Of a stretch of DNA of 64,000 bases, positions 1-12,710 are shown piece by piece. The first letter of the stretch is position 1; each line of letters begins with the position of its first letter. The stretch spans positions 38,714,543 to 38,778,542 of the forward strand of contig NC_079202.1 of assembly GCF_026745355.1 (NCBI RefSeq). Direction: 5' to 3'. Source of the stretch: Beta vulgaris subsp. vulgaris (Eukaryota > Streptophyta > Magnoliopsida > Caryophyllales > Amaranthaceae). The position numbers and the translations under genes were made by a program. Below the pieces are notes generated by a model. That model had not been told where the DNA came from, searched no databases, and saw nothing but the letters and a program-made list of their open reading frames with translations.

Positions 1-565
1 GACCAGCTGAAAGAAATAATCGACCAAATGAAACAAGTAATAGACTAACTGAAAAAAAATGAAGACTAACTGAAAAAAAATGAAGACTAACTGAAAAAAA
101 TGAAGACTAATTGAAAAAAAAAATGAAGACTAACTGAAAAAAAATGAGACTAACTGAAAAAAAATGAAGACTAACTGAAAAAAAAATTAAGACTAACTGA
201 AAAAAATAAGACTAACTGAAAAAAAATTAAGACTAACTGAAAGAATAATAAAACTAAGAATCCAAGTTACTTTCATTTAAACCTAACTTATTTTCATTTA
301 GACCTAACTTACTTTCATTTAGACCTAAGTTACTTTCAGTTAGACCTAAGTTACTTTCATTTAGAGGTAACTTACTTTCATTTACACCTAAGTTACTTTC
401 AGTTAGACCTAAGTTACTTTCATTTAGACCTAAGTTACTTTCATTTAGAGTTACCTGAAAACGAATGAAGACTAACTGAAAACTAATTAAGACTAACTGA
501 AAAAAAATGAAGACTACCTGAAAAAAATGAAGACTACCTGAAAAAAAATGAAGACTACCTGAAAC
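1..565. repeat. Minisatellite with an inverted middle block
   Basis: Tandem units of about 20-22 bp. Positions 1-245 and 455-565 repeat a GACTAACTGAAAAAAAATGAA-like unit. Positions about 262-452 repeat a unit reading TTACTTTCAGTTAGACCTAAG. The core CTAACTGAAA of the outer blocks is present as its reverse complement (TTTCAGTTAG) in the middle block, so the array has three blocks in +/-/+ orientation. Units differ in A-run length and by point changes. No coding potential is seen. Confidence 0.85.
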
Positions 566-1410
566 TCAAGTGAAGTGGTCCGACGAGAATATTATGTCGG
601 ACGAGTCCGACACAACATGAACTCTTTGATAAATAGGTGTCTCAGATAAACATATGTCACTATTTCATTAGTTGTTTTTTAATTTCATTTAAATAAAAAA
701 ACAAAAAAACTTTTTTTTCCCCTTTTTTCTCCCTCACCCGTCATTCTTCTCCTCTCTCTCTCACCCTACCAAAAAAGGAAAAATAAATAAACAAAAACCT
801 GTTCTTTTTTTTTCTTTAGTAAGATATATTAGGCTGTATTTTTGACAGGTTAGTGACAACCTCATCAAATTTCTTACATGTTAATAGGAGCACAAAATAT
901 TATTTATTTAGAATTTATCTTGGTGAGATTAAATTGCAGATACATTATAATAGTTTATTCTGTTGTGCATAATTTTTTTTAGTTCTCTTTTGTTGAGTTC
1001 CTTTATTTTGAAATGATTACAAACAATTAAAGTTTACTGACAAATAGGTAGGCATGTTGTTGTATTCTCTACTGTTTATCCATGAAGCAAACAAGTCATT
1101 TCCAAGGTAAAGTTTAATGAAGCCCAACTCGATGAAGACAGGTTATTTTCAAGGGAAAAATTCGAGTATTAAATTGCATGAAGATTGTAAATCTTTTTAG
1201 CCTATGTAATATTGTGTGCATGATAAGGAGGTGAATATACTAGAGTATTCTTGATGAGGTATCAGTAGTGGTATGAACACGAGAACCAATTGGGTTAGTA
1301 TTCATAACACTACCGACGAAGTGTTTTCTTGAATGATCTAAAGTTAGTCGTTTTGAAATGGTTTTCTTAATTATCGAAGATGCTTTCCAAAAGTAGTTTC
1401 GGCAAAAATA
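566..1410. other. AT-rich unassigned spacer
   Basis: No gene is supported. It holds a short hairpin-capable block at 578-611 (GTCCGAC, GTCGGAC, GTCCGAC alternating) and pyrimidine-rich tracts at 700-760. A 36-bp stretch at about 843-878 resembles the terminus of the tRNA-Asp-type LTRs found later in the window (TTTTTGACAGGT followed by GACAACCT and ATCAAATTT). It is probably decayed LTR retrotransposon sequence. Confidence 0.4.
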
Positions 1411-2489
1411 TGTGTAATAATCTAGATTTTTATTCCGACGATCTTACAAAAGATTAAACACATCGAAAGAGACTCTGGTCGAGATAACCTGGACTATTAC
1501 CATCACACTCACCGAACTACATCGCAGAGTGTGGAACTAAATTTCCCAATTCTATTCAATTCTATTTAACTATTACAACAACGCCCTGATTCTGAGATTT
1601 ATTCTCATAAATTTCTATAGAAAATTCGGCAAAATTTCCTTTAAAAATAGGTCAACTCTAAAGCGAGAAATAATATGAACCTGTTACAATTCCAATTTAT
1701 AAAATACTCCCAACTCAGCAATATCAACGCTTTCGCAGAGCAACAACCAACAAAGAAAAATCAGGAGCACTAACTAACGACTCTTAAATACAAAATTATG
1801 TTATAACTCATTTAATTGCTAACTATTACAACGTCGAGCGTCCTCACTTCAATAACAAATACAATACTACACCATCTCGTATCACCTTCAACTTGCAAAA
1901 GATTAACTCACGACTTCAACCTGAAATATTTAGGATACTGCCACCCACCAAGTGACATGCCACAGAAATGACAAAGCGACATACACACATCAGCAAAGCT
2001 GAGTACTAAACTCAAAAATAAGCTTAACACGTGTTTTGGTGGCTTTTACTTAAAAACGACTCAACAATCATCATGCTCATATTAATCACACAAGTCATAA
2101 CAAAGCATAGCATTAGTATTGTCGGACACATACATGCAATATCATTATTCATTTCAATTCATAGTACACCTACGTTCATATAATAGCAAACAAGCAGAGA
2201 CATAATTCATATATCTTCATTTAATTAGCTTTCAGCATATCATAATCACTTATGAGGAATCTAAGTTAACCACCTCTACTATAGGTTATATGACATATTT
2301 CCTTTAATCGTTTTTCTTATCATAAATCCAACTGAGATTCTCAAATACCATATTAATCATTTTCTTATACCTTTACAACCAATTCCTTATCAGTATTAAA
2401 TAACATAACACTCTATGTGATGATTCCTTATCAGGAATCCAACATTAGTATAACTACCATGATATGCTTCCTTATCAGGAAACCAATAT

Positions 2490-5248
2490 TGTAATACCCC
2501 TATGTTAAAGTGTATTTTATTAAGTGCTAAGTATGATTACTAGCTTTATTAAATAATAATATTTCTCGAGTTTATTCAAAAGAAATTGAGTTTGACCATG
2601 CAAGTAGTGAATAGCTAATATTCTTTATTTAGTTAATCGTATTGTAATATTTTAGTGGAATTACTTTTAATGTAAACTCTTAATATATAAATTATATTTT
2701 GAAAAGGAAAATAGATGTTTTGTTTTTAGATATATATATGTATAACGAGAGAAGTTTAAGATAATTGGACCGAATAAATTAAAAACAAAAGAAAAGAAAA
2801 GAAGAGAGGACAAGTGTCTTGAAACGAGCTAACTCATGGAAATGTAACGAGAATAAGGAGGAGGAAAGGGAAACAGGAGGTTAAGGAAGCAGCGGAGTGG
2901 CGCATGAACGAACAGAAAGGAGGGTCTCTGGTGGCGTCCGACCAGTGCACAACCACCTGGTGGCGCACGCTCAAAGCAGTCGAACGAATTGGGGGGATAG
3001 CAGTTAGTGCTCTGGTTCGTGTTGTACATTTAAGAGTGTGATTTGGGATCGATTTCCAAGCTATCCTTCATCCCTAATCTTCTTTGTTTGTGGGTAAGTT
3101 GAATTCATGGTTTAATTTCAGTTTTTCTCAAGTTTATAAAGTTAGGGTTAATTGAATTGGGTTTTTGATTTTTAGAGTTTGTGTGTGGAATTTATTGAGT
3201 TGAATGTTCATTCATGAGTTTAATAGTTAGTTTAGAATAGTAGGAAGCTTGTTAATGTTCAAGTGAAAATAGTGTGATGTAATTCGTAGAATTACCAGTT
3301 CAGGTTTGTATTTTGCGTTTTTTAGGCAATTTACGGGTATTTTTAACAAAAATACTATTTCACAAAAGTTATTCATATTGAAATTTTACTCAAGATAGGC
3401 TCAACAAACGCTTGATTTGGACTTCGTAGGAGAAAGTTATGCTCATATTAAGTTTATGTTCAAATTTCATATTTTATATAGTTGATTTTAAAACTCTACG
3501 TTTTCATATAATTGTTTCATAATGAACTTTTGAGTTACCATATGTACATATGATTCTTTAATGTTGATTTTATATACAGTAAGATGATTTTAATTATAGT
3601 TAGACGGTTTTAAGTTAGACGATAAAGTCATTTATATGATAAAAGAACATGATATGTTTGTTTGATGTTTTATGTGAATTTAGGAAAGGTTGTTTCTTTG
3701 TGAACTAAAGTTAGTTGTATCCAAGTCTTTTACTTACGAAGTACACAATTTATATTGTAGCTTTCGATTTCAGTAAGGAGTTGTTTAGACCGAGGTAGTT
3801 GTTTAACTGTGATTCGAAAAGGTAAGGTTTCATATTCAGAACTTTTATAGTTTACATTATAAGTCCAAAGAGGTACGATTTCTTACTTGAACGTTTTGTA
3901 AGGTTAAAAGGTAAGATTTCTTATTAAGACGTTTATAGTTACGAGAAGAGTTTTATAAAAGTTTTAAACTCATTTTGATTGAGTTTCTTTTAAAAGATGG
4001 AAGTTTAGTTTTAAAAGTATCTTTTATAGTTTACAAAAAGAGTTTTAAAGGGGTTTTTATCTAATCTTTGTTGAGATTGGTTTGAATGGGAGGATGCTCC
4101 TCCAAAGATAGAAAGTTTGGTTTCCGAACCACAAATGAAGGAAGATTATAGAAAGATATTTTGAATAGTTTTTTATGTTTGCAAAGTTATTGGATTGCCT
4201 ATGTGGTATCTCTAAGAATAGTTTTGTGTTTTCAAAGTTGTGGGGATTACCTTAAGTGGTATCTCAAGGAATTGGAACTTCGTCGAGTTTGTCTCGGCTT
4301 TACAACAGAATAGAATAGTTGGGGTGCGCTGATTACTACCTCAGACTTAGATTTTCTGCTACGGTTTGGCCGTATGTAGGGTGTGCACATCTATGTCTAT
4401 AGTTATCCGGAGGGCCTAGCTAGCCCAAAGGCAAGAAAAGTTCATTCCATTCCCTAGGTTTATGATTCTTTCTTAGTGAAAGAAAAAGGAAAGCAAGGAT
4501 TTGTTTGGAAAAAGAAAAAAAGAAAGATTTCGAAAAAAGAAAAAGAAAGGATTTGATTTAAAGAAGGAAATAGAAAGGATTTGATCTAGAAATAGAAAAG
4601 AAAGGATTTGTTTTAGAAAAGAAAGAAAGAAATGATTTTATAAAGTTTGTTATTTTATTTATATGTTTTGAAAGAAAAATGATTTGTAGGATATGATTAA
4701 TGTATCATACCTGCATATATAATTGGCTTTACATTATGGAATCTTTCTTAGCCAGTTTGGCTTATACTACGTGTCGGTATATGCATGCAGGTACATGAAG
4801 GTAGTATTATTAAAGAAGGTCCGATATATGTTATTCATATTATTTGTATCGCGGTGAGGACGACCGGCTTTGTAATATTATAGTTAACAGTAAATTTAAT
4901 TTGTAATTAAATTAAAAAGATTTGAGTTTGTAAAGTTTAAACTTGTTTGGGTTTCTGGATTTTGAGGATACAGGATTATGAATTAGGCGGTCCGTATTAC
5001 AAATGGAACTCTGCCGAATTTTCTGTAGAATTTTAATAACATATCTGGTTGTTTAAAATATTTGAGGACCACTTAATATAATTTATTAGAGTTAGAGGTT
5101 CTAATATATTCATTATATTCTAAAAGTTTTAGTAAGTTAAGCGTTTTGGAGGTGCACACTCGTGGTGAGTGTGATGGTAATGGCCCGGATTAAAAATTCC
5201 GCTGCGTTTAGTTCTTAATTAGGTTGGTTGTAGATTCGGGTTGTTACA
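2490..5248 (+). mobile_element. Solo LTR, Tekay-like (2.76 kb)
   Basis: It begins TGTAATACCCC and ends GGGTTGTTACA, the TG...CA termini usual for long chromovirus (Tekay/Del type) LTRs. It is flanked by a perfect 5-bp duplication AATAT (2485-2489 and 5249-5253). There is no PBS, polypurine tract or polyprotein sequence, so it is a solo LTR left by LTR-LTR recombination. The lineage name rests on LTR length and termini only. Confidence 0.8.
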
Positions 5249-6598
5249 AATATCGATATACATATTCATATATTGAATAAACATTCATTACTTACCTGAT
5301 ATGATTTCGTATCGGGAATCCAATATCGAAACAACTTACCACGAGACGATTCCTTATCGGAATCCAATATCGAAATAACTTTCACAATTTGAGATAACTT
5401 TCTTTTAACCAGGGGGAAAGAGAACGCGACGGATGAGACAAAGCTTACGCTCAGACAGTGGGGGTCGCCACCAAACCATTCGCTTTATTTTTGGCCAATA
5501 ACCGCGACTAGTCCGGAGTACATGTTTTTGCTGATTCAATCAGCCATCCACATGTTTCACATTACCTGATATATAGCTCGATTATCGCCCCATAGAGCAA
5601 TGGTAAGGTTTTCCTTGGGCCCCCCAAGGTTCACAGTCCATGGGGCACTGTTTGTGTCACCTCATCCGTCGACTCAGACGAGGCTACTTTCCGTTTTTAG
5701 ATTTCTTTTGATTATTGTTCATAACTCAATCTTATCATTCATATAACTCATCCAATAATATTAGTAATTCTTTTCATCTTTTAAACAACCAACCACACTA
5801 ACGAACTTTACTTTAGAGAGTTATACTCATATATCATAGTACCTTCAAACATATTTCAAGTTCAATATTTATACATTTACGTTCACTCAATTTCCAATTA
5901 TAGAACTTATAACCACAATCATATTCAACAACATATTCATCACAATGAAAAAAGTCTCACAGTTAGGATTAACTAACAAGAGTTACTAAACCACTTACAC
6001 TTAATTCATACTTTTGCATATGAATAGTTTATATTCTTTTACAAACTTTATGATTATGAGTCTTCATTTACCTCAACAATGATAATAATTGTTATCAAGC
6101 ACCAACAACAATTACCATATATCTCTCTCTTAGAATTAACTAAGGAGAGTTAACTTAATTAAATACCACTCTCAAGGTTCATTAATGAAAAGTTGATTAA
6201 TGAAAACAATTAAATATGCTTCATACTATACTATTTATTGAATTCCAAATAACAAATTCAATAACAAAATCAATTTACATGACATACTCGTAATCATACA
6301 AATGGAGTCTGCATCATTCCAATTAGGATTTATGCAACCATATATGTGTAGCTTCTTTTAAGCAATTTAAGAGCTTATTCTCGCACAAGCTCTTGCACTA
6401 ACATGTTTTAGTAAACGCTAATCGAATAATTTGGCTGTCATCCCATTTACAATTCTTAAACCCAAAATGTCATTTTAGCGAACACGAGTCAAATAGTCCA
6501 GCTTTATTATATTATTCCATTTATAATTATCGAACTAATTTATTAAACACATCTTCACTAATATAATTTATAGTTAGGTAAACTAACTCCCATACTCT

Positions 6599-6890
6599 CA
6601 CTAGTAGAATAAATGCTTATTGCTGCAGTTATTAAGTGGCCTATTGCGGCGGTTTTGGCCGGACAACAATTAAGGGGGCAGCAACATGTAATTAAACTAT
6701 TGCTGCGATTTTAGACAGCAACAATAAGCCAAGATAATGCTGCGGTTCCTAGCCAAAACCGCAGCAATATGTTTATTTTGTATTAAAAAAGTACAACGTA
6801 TTGCTGCGGTTTTGGTTAAGAACCGCAGCAATATCTTGGTCTATTGCTGCGGTTGTTGTCCAAAACCGCAGCATTAGGTCCAGGTACATG
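6599..6890. mobile_element. CACTA fragment with GCTGCGGTTTT repeats
   Basis: It starts with the terminal sequence CACTAGTAGAATAAATGC, then repeats TATTGCTGCGGTTTTGG and its reverse complement AACCGCAGCAAT as inverted pairs, the subterminal repeat pattern of CACTA (En/Spm) elements. No matching 3' terminus is found, so it is truncated or internally deleted. No transposase is present. Confidence 0.65.
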
Positions 6891-7195
6891 CAAAAAAAAT
6901 TTCTAACAATGATTAGTCAATCATTTTAGAACTATTTCCATCTCCAACCAACTCACATTCTTTATTTAAAAGTCAATCAAATTGGATCTACAAGTTGACT
7001 TTAATTAACTCCACACTTAATCATTTGACAAAGAAATAACTAATACTATACTTTAGAACGCTACACTAAAACAAAAGTAGTTCAATAAAGTACTAGACTT
7101 GGTAAGTATTATGAAAGGAAATGAACATCTTACTTTCGTTTTAGTAACTCCAGATAGGTGTTCTAACTTTAATATATTTTATAGGGTATTTCCTT

Positions 7196-8592
7196 CACTA
7201 GTAGAAAAAAGGCTACTTGCTGCGGTTAAAAAGTGCCCTATTGCTGCGGAATAGGGCGCGCAGCAATTAAGGGCGCAGCAATAGGTATTAATAATATTGC
7301 TGCGGTTTTAAACCGCAGCAATATAACGATATTGCTGCGGTTTTAATGACCAAACCGCAGCAAGATGCATTTTTTTAATATTAAAAAAGTACACATATTG
7401 CTGCGGTTTTGGGCCCCAAACCGCAGCAATAGGTACATTTTTTCAAAAAAAAAAAAAATTTTTTTTTTAAATTAAAATTTTCAATGTTAAAAGTACTTAA
7501 AATGCAATAAAAACTAAAAGTAACTAAAACATTATATCAGATCAACCAGCTAAAATACTACTAATAACATTTACCGCTGCATAAATGCATAAGCATAATC
7601 TAAACAAAGGTTACTCAAGACAACTCGTATTTCAACCAAAATAAATCGAAAATACAGAAACTGATCTAAAAAACAAAAAAAATTTAAAAAATCCTAAAAC
7701 AAAAATTACATATACATCTAAAAACGAAACAAATCAAAAAAAATTCCTAAAAAAAACATCTACATACAAATTTAAAAAACGAAAAAAAACAAAAAAAAAA
7801 AAAACGAAAAAGAACCAAAAAAAATAACAAACAGATCTGGATTTGTTATTCTGTCGAAACGAAGACGATCGAAACCAAAAAAAATAACAAAAACAGAACG
7901 AGGACCGCACCAATGACGACGGCTTCATATCTAAGTCTGATTTTGGAACTCGACAAGCAGAGAAGTCGACAAGCAGAACGAAAGAACTCTGATATCCTTC
8001 GCCTTTTAACCCAACATCTATTCGAAGGACGAAGGCTTCAGATTCGAAGGACGCAGGCTTCAGATTCGAAGGACGAAGGACGAACGAGTTGAAAGGAGTT
8101 GTACAAGATTCAAAGGACGAAGAGTTGAGAGGAGTTTGTGCAGCGAAAAGGAAGATGAAAGGACGAACGAGTTGAGAGAAATAAGGGAGATAGAAGAGGG
8201 AGCGAGATTTGAGAGGGAGGGAGGGAGGCGGGACATGGGGCGGTTTTAGTTATAAATAGGTTATATTTAGGGTTTCCAAACTCGCCGCGTCCTTTTTTTT
8301 TAGACAAGACAATATTGCTGCGGTTTTGGGCGGGAAACCGCAGCAATATATTTTAAAAATATTTTTTATTATATTGCTGCGGTTTGCCGCCCAAAACCGC
8401 AGCAATATTAGTGTTTTCAGGACCCACATTTTTTTCAAAATATCCGTTGAACAATATTGCTGCGGTTTTGGGTGGGAACCGCAGCAATATTGTTATTTTC
8501 TAATTTTTCTTTTCTTTTTGCGTGTAATATTGCTGCGTATAGGTAAAACCGTAGCAATATCACCGCAGCAAATAGCATTTATTCTACTAGTG
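7196..8592. mobile_element. Non-autonomous CACTA element, complete ends
   Basis: The termini are CACTAGTAGAA at the left and TTCTACTAGTG at the right, perfectly inverted. A 3-bp duplication CTT lies on both sides (7193-7195, 8593-8595), as expected for CACTA transposons. Subterminal regions (7220-7440 and 8310-8575) are packed with inverted pairs of TATTGCTGCGGTTTT and AAAACCGCAGCAAT. The 1.4-kb interior has A-rich tracts and GAAGGACGAAGGCTTCAGATT-like short repeats near 8020-8080, but no transposase, so it would need a transposase in trans. Confidence 0.9.
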
Positions 8593-9239
8593 CTTATCAC
8601 ATTAACTTAGATATATGTACATATAAACATCACTAATGGACTTATGAGTTACCAAACTACTACAGACTAACTCCATGTTATTAGCACAATTGCGTAGTCC
8701 TTTTCCTCCCTTTAATTAAGTAATGTAGCATAATCTGTTCTTTCTCAAAAACTAGATCAATAATTCTTAACTAATTAATAAACATATGAGCATCATACAC
8801 TTCTTAATTACTATTCTTTTAACTTATAATTCAACCATGAACTTGAATTACTACCACACTTATTGATAACTTTCTATCAACATTAAAACTAAAGATACTT
8901 GAATTACCTCTTACTAACTCATATCATTCCAATTTCGTCCTTCATCAAACTAACTACCTTTATTGATCCAATTTTGATTATGTAACTTACTCAATAGACA
9001 ACAATCACAATTTGCTATCCTTATATGCTATCTCTAATCAACTTATTAACATCAAATAGTAATAAACAACCATCTAGTAATACCAACTTATCTTAGCTTA
9101 AAACCTTATTCAACCAATAAGAAACTGATTTGATAACTATTTGAAGATACAGTTGATTTAATCCACCTAGGCTTCAAAACCCTAACTAATCTACAAACTC
9201 ATTGTGTTTTGCAAATAATAAAATTAATACTTTAGTGTC

Positions 9240-9420
9240 CTTAGAATTGAAACTAATAACAACAACACACCAACAACAACAACTCCACCACAACCACCAC
9301 AGCAACTCCACAACAGCCACCACAACTACAACAATGTAACAACAACGCAACTGCCACAACAACAACAACAAACAATAACAACAACAACGAACAATAGCAA
9401 CAACAAACAATAGCAATGAT
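9240..9420. repeat. CAA-rich low-complexity tract
   Basis: Imperfect CAACAACAA/CCACAA runs. On the minus strand they read as GTT/TTG codons and produce long but composition-driven open frames (9186-10002). It lies in the antisense LTR region and is not evidence of a gene. Confidence 0.7.
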
Positions 9421-10259
9421 AATAACATAAAAGGGTTAGTACCTATGGGACTCTTCGAACCACACACCATCACACGTCAGCGGTGACGGTGACAAAGGAA
9501 GGGCGACAACAGCATCAGCAACAATAACTCCATGACAATCGCCTTTCACCGGCGAGCAACAATACAACTGCGGCAACACCAGCCGCGAACAACCACAGAG
9601 CGACGAGAGAGAGAATTTTTCGAGGGAGGAGAGAGAAACACAGGGGCAACAACAACAACACTGTGATGGCTCGCGAGTAGCACCGCACGCACAACAACAA
9701 AGAGGAAAGCAAAAGAACGGGGAAGCGCCGACAGCAAAGAGAAACTCTGGCGAGCCTGGAAGAAACATCGGCGAGGACTCTGGTGGTTGGGCGAAGGGAT
9801 GTGCGAAGAGAGAAATATAGGGGAATGGGGTTTCACGGGCAAGGGTTTGGGGTTTTGGGGTTTTATGGGATAGATAGAGGGTTTGACGGGTTTGGATTTG
9901 TTTCCTTAACCGACAAAGGGGTATTATTGGTTTTAAAATAAACCAACGAGTAAGAATGAAAATGGAAACCAATTCTAGTTGGGAACTTTCGACAAATACC
10001 ACTCAAATAATTTTAAAAACTAAAATCTAAAACATATAATATAAGTAACTTCATAAAATTAAACAAATGAATATCTTACAAATACGACAAAAATAAATAT
10101 CCATACTCCAACTCAAATAAAATAAGAATACTCGAAACGTAATTAACTTAATAGTTACATTTAGCCTTTAAATAAACGCTCCTTAAAATAGGGCTATTAA
10201 AATATGCGCCAACTCAAGGAGAATAAAATCAGAATATTTAGGTTATAGATTTAGTAAAA

Positions 10260-10985
10260 TATTTTTGGATGTTAGCTTGTTTCATTTATGGAAACAAGAT
10301 AATATGCAAGATACCTTACATATACTTGTGTATTTGAAAAGTATTTTGCAGCCAAGATGTGACATAATTCTAGGTCACGAAATCACTCACCCAATATTTA
10401 TAAATACTTATTATAATCTCCATTATTCGTTGCTGCTCTTCTAGGAAAAAATGAGTGATATTTTAAACAACACCTCAAAGAACAGTTAAATTGTTTCCAT
10501 ATTGTGAGTAGACAACATCCTAGGTTTTCAATATCACTTACTTAGTTTTGTGTAAATCATTTTGAGAGAATACTGATCGGGTTTGCAATAGAAGCACTAA
10601 TAGCTTAGTGCTTGGGAAGCGTGTAGGAGTTTAAGTGTGAGTACATGTGAGTTCAAGTTCAGATTGTGCATATGTAGAGTTAGGTATAAGGCGAGATGTT
10701 TGTCTAGAGTATAGTAAGACAATTTGCTTTATTCCTTGTTACTTTTGTTCTTTGGAGTAGATTAATAAAAGTGACTAAATGATGGAGGACATAGACTCTG
10801 AATTGAATTGAACCTCTTTAAATTTTTGTGCTTTCCTTACTTCTATTGTTTTCATTGTTAAATTGTTTCCGCTACTAAGAACCACTTCAGCTAGTTCCCA
10901 ATTCATATAAGTTTTAAAACGCACTATTTGTTAGCGTAATCAATCAATTGAACCTCCCATGTTGAGTACCAGGTGAACCTTAAAT
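10260..10985 (+). mobile_element. Probable 5' LTR of copia B
   Basis: This stretch precedes a degenerate initiator-tRNA-Met primer site (10986) and the gag remnant of copia B, so position makes it the 5' LTR. The left boundary is uncertain (a TGTTAGCTTG near 10272 is possible), and no matching 3' LTR was recognised after 21060. Confidence 0.4.
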
Positions 10986-10997
10986 TGTTATCAGAGC
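10986..10997 (+). promoter_or_regulatory. Degenerate PBS (tRNA-iMet type), copia B
   Basis: TGTTATCAGAGC differs by one base from the TGGTATCAGAGC copia primer-binding site seen intact at 24228 and 53599. It marks the junction between LTR and internal region of copia B. Confidence 0.6.
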
Positions 10998-10999
10998 AA

Positions 11000-11690
11000 T
11001 TTGTTCTTGTAATGGTAACACCTAGAGAAGTAAAATCATGAGTACTTAGTAAATGAACGCTATGGGATACGATAACTAGACTCTAAAGTTCAACGGGAAA
11101 AACTATGATTGACGGAAGAATACACTAAGAAACATCATCAATAGAGTTGATTATGAATGTGGGATGATATATCATGCATGAAGAACGACCTCTAGTCGTT
11201 CCTAGATGTTGATTAGAAACAGGTGCTCAAGAAAGTGAATATGATTCTTCTGATTATAAGTAGCTGGAGAACATACAAAAGCCATGTATGTTCTCGAATA
11301 AACCATTTGAGAGAATGAGACAACCAAGATCTTAGCATGCTCATCAGCTAAAGAAATCTAGAATAATCTCGAACTTACTTACGAGGGAACTAGTGAAATG
11401 AAAAAGGTCTAAAATTGATTTGTTAGTGTCTAAATATGAAGGTTTTAATACGTTCAAAGATGAAAATTTTAATACTTCCTTTAGTCGATTTATGACTATT
11501 GTTAATGAGCTTCAATCTCTTGGTAAAGATCTTTCCAATGAAGATCTGGCTGGAAGACTGTTGAGAAGTTTAATTAATAGATGCATGGACAACCCAAGTA
11601 ACAACTGTTTTATGATGCCAAAGATCTCACTCATATGTCCGTCGAGTAACTACTTGGTTCTCTCATGACCCATATTAAGCCACTCTACCT
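11000..11690 (+). pseudogene. Copia B gag remnant, N-terminal part
   Basis: The open segment 11420-11668 reads KYEGFNTFKDENF, FMTIVNELQSLGKDLSNEDL and LLRSL, typical of the copia gag (UBN2-type) domain. The reading then decays in a DAKDLTHMS-like stretch to about 11690. Upstream gag (11040-11400) has stops and frameshifts. The gag resumes at 14889 beyond copia A, so copia A sits inside this gene. Confidence 0.7.
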
Positions 11691-11699
11691 TTTTCTATC

Positions 11700-12710
11700 A
11701 GTCACTCTAGAAGTAGTGATATTTTCCAATTATTACATCTTGACCTCTGGGGACCCTATAGGGCTTCTACTTATGAAGGATGCACTATGTTCCTAACAAT
11801 TGTGGATGATTACAGCAGAATGTGTTGGGTGTTTTTCTTAAAAAATAAAAGTGATGTGTATGAAGTCTTTGTTGATTTTCTTGCCTATGTCTTTAATCAT
11901 TTTCATATTGGAGTTAAAAGTGTTAGGACTGATAATGCATTAGAATTGTGTGAGGGCAAGATGAAGAGGTTTTATAATGATAAAGGCATTTCACATCAAA
12001 GTTCTTGTGCTTATACCCCACAACAAAATGGCATTGTAGAACGAAAACATAGACACATCTTAGAGACAGCAAGAGCTTTATATTTTCAGTCCAAAGTACC
12101 CTTAAAATTTTGGGGAGAATGTGTTAAAACTGCAGTCCATGTAATTAACAGAATGCCTTTGTCTACTAATAATTACTTGAGTCCTTTTGAGCTTCTTTTC
12201 AAACACAAACCAAATCTAGACTACCTTAGAGTTTATGGTTGTCTATGCTTTGCTACAACAGTTAAGGTTCATAGAACCAAATTTGCTCCAAGAGCAGAAC
12301 CTTGCATTTTCATAGGATATTCTAATAGCCAGAAGGGTTATAAATTGATGAGTCTTGTCACTAACAAAATTTTTGTGAGCAGGAATGTACATTTTCATGA
12401 AAAACATTTTTCACTTCACTACAAATCATTGCAACCTGATACATCTACTTTCAAAATTTTTCTTCCAACTTCCACAAGCACTCATACTTTTCTATATGAC
12501 TCTCCATTATCACCACAATATACATCTAGCCCCAATTCAGCTCCTTCACAGTCATTTGACAACACCACTTCCATTTCATCACATTCTACTTCTTCACATT
12601 CTACTTCTTCCTCATTACAGAACCACAACAGCCCTTTCAATCAGCATCAAAGTCCACCTACTTCTGTTATAGACATTTCACAACATTTAGGTGATGTCAT
12701 TGAGTCATCC
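11700..12710 (+). pseudogene. Copia A integrase
   Basis: Integrase catalytic core: HLDLWGPYR near 11740, FLTIVDDYSRMCWVFFLKNK (first catalytic Asp region), RTDNALE (second Asp) and TPQQNGIVERKH (third, Glu). It then runs through GYSNSQKGYKL into a Ser/Thr-rich linker. The HHCC zinc-binding N-terminus is missing. A TAG at 12711 and a TAA near 12828 interrupt the frame, which otherwise continues into RT without a frameshift. Confidence 0.9.

Larger units (their letters stand above)
1411..10250 (-). mobile_element. Antisense Ty3/Tekay-like LTR region, interrupted
   Basis: Read on the minus strand, 1480-1560 contains GGTGAGTGTGATGGTAAT, also found near the 3' end of the plus-strand solo LTR (about 5175-5192), so the two are related. 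The left end on the plus strand is TGTAATAATC (LTR end on the minus strand). The right end was not located and is put near 10250. About 9180-10000 on the minus strand looks like the 5' leader part of a long LTR, with a GTT/CAA-rich tract. The solo LTR at 2490-5248 and the CACTA pieces at 6599 and 7196 are insertions in it. No polyprotein domains are seen, so this could be one long LTR or LTR plus untranslated internal sequence. Confidence 0.5.

Noticed and set aside
1..565. CRISPR-like array
   Set aside because: Units are contiguous without unique spacers and the context is plant nuclear DNA; it is a minisatellite.
578..611. Hammerhead ribozyme or retrozyme
   Set aside because: Short GTCCGAC/GTCGGAC stems occur but the conserved CTGATGAG and GAAAC core is absent.
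9186..10002. Minus-strand ORFs up to 188 codons
   Set aside because: Composition-driven (GTT/TTG- and TCT-rich) in an LTR leader region; no domain, overlapping frames equally open.
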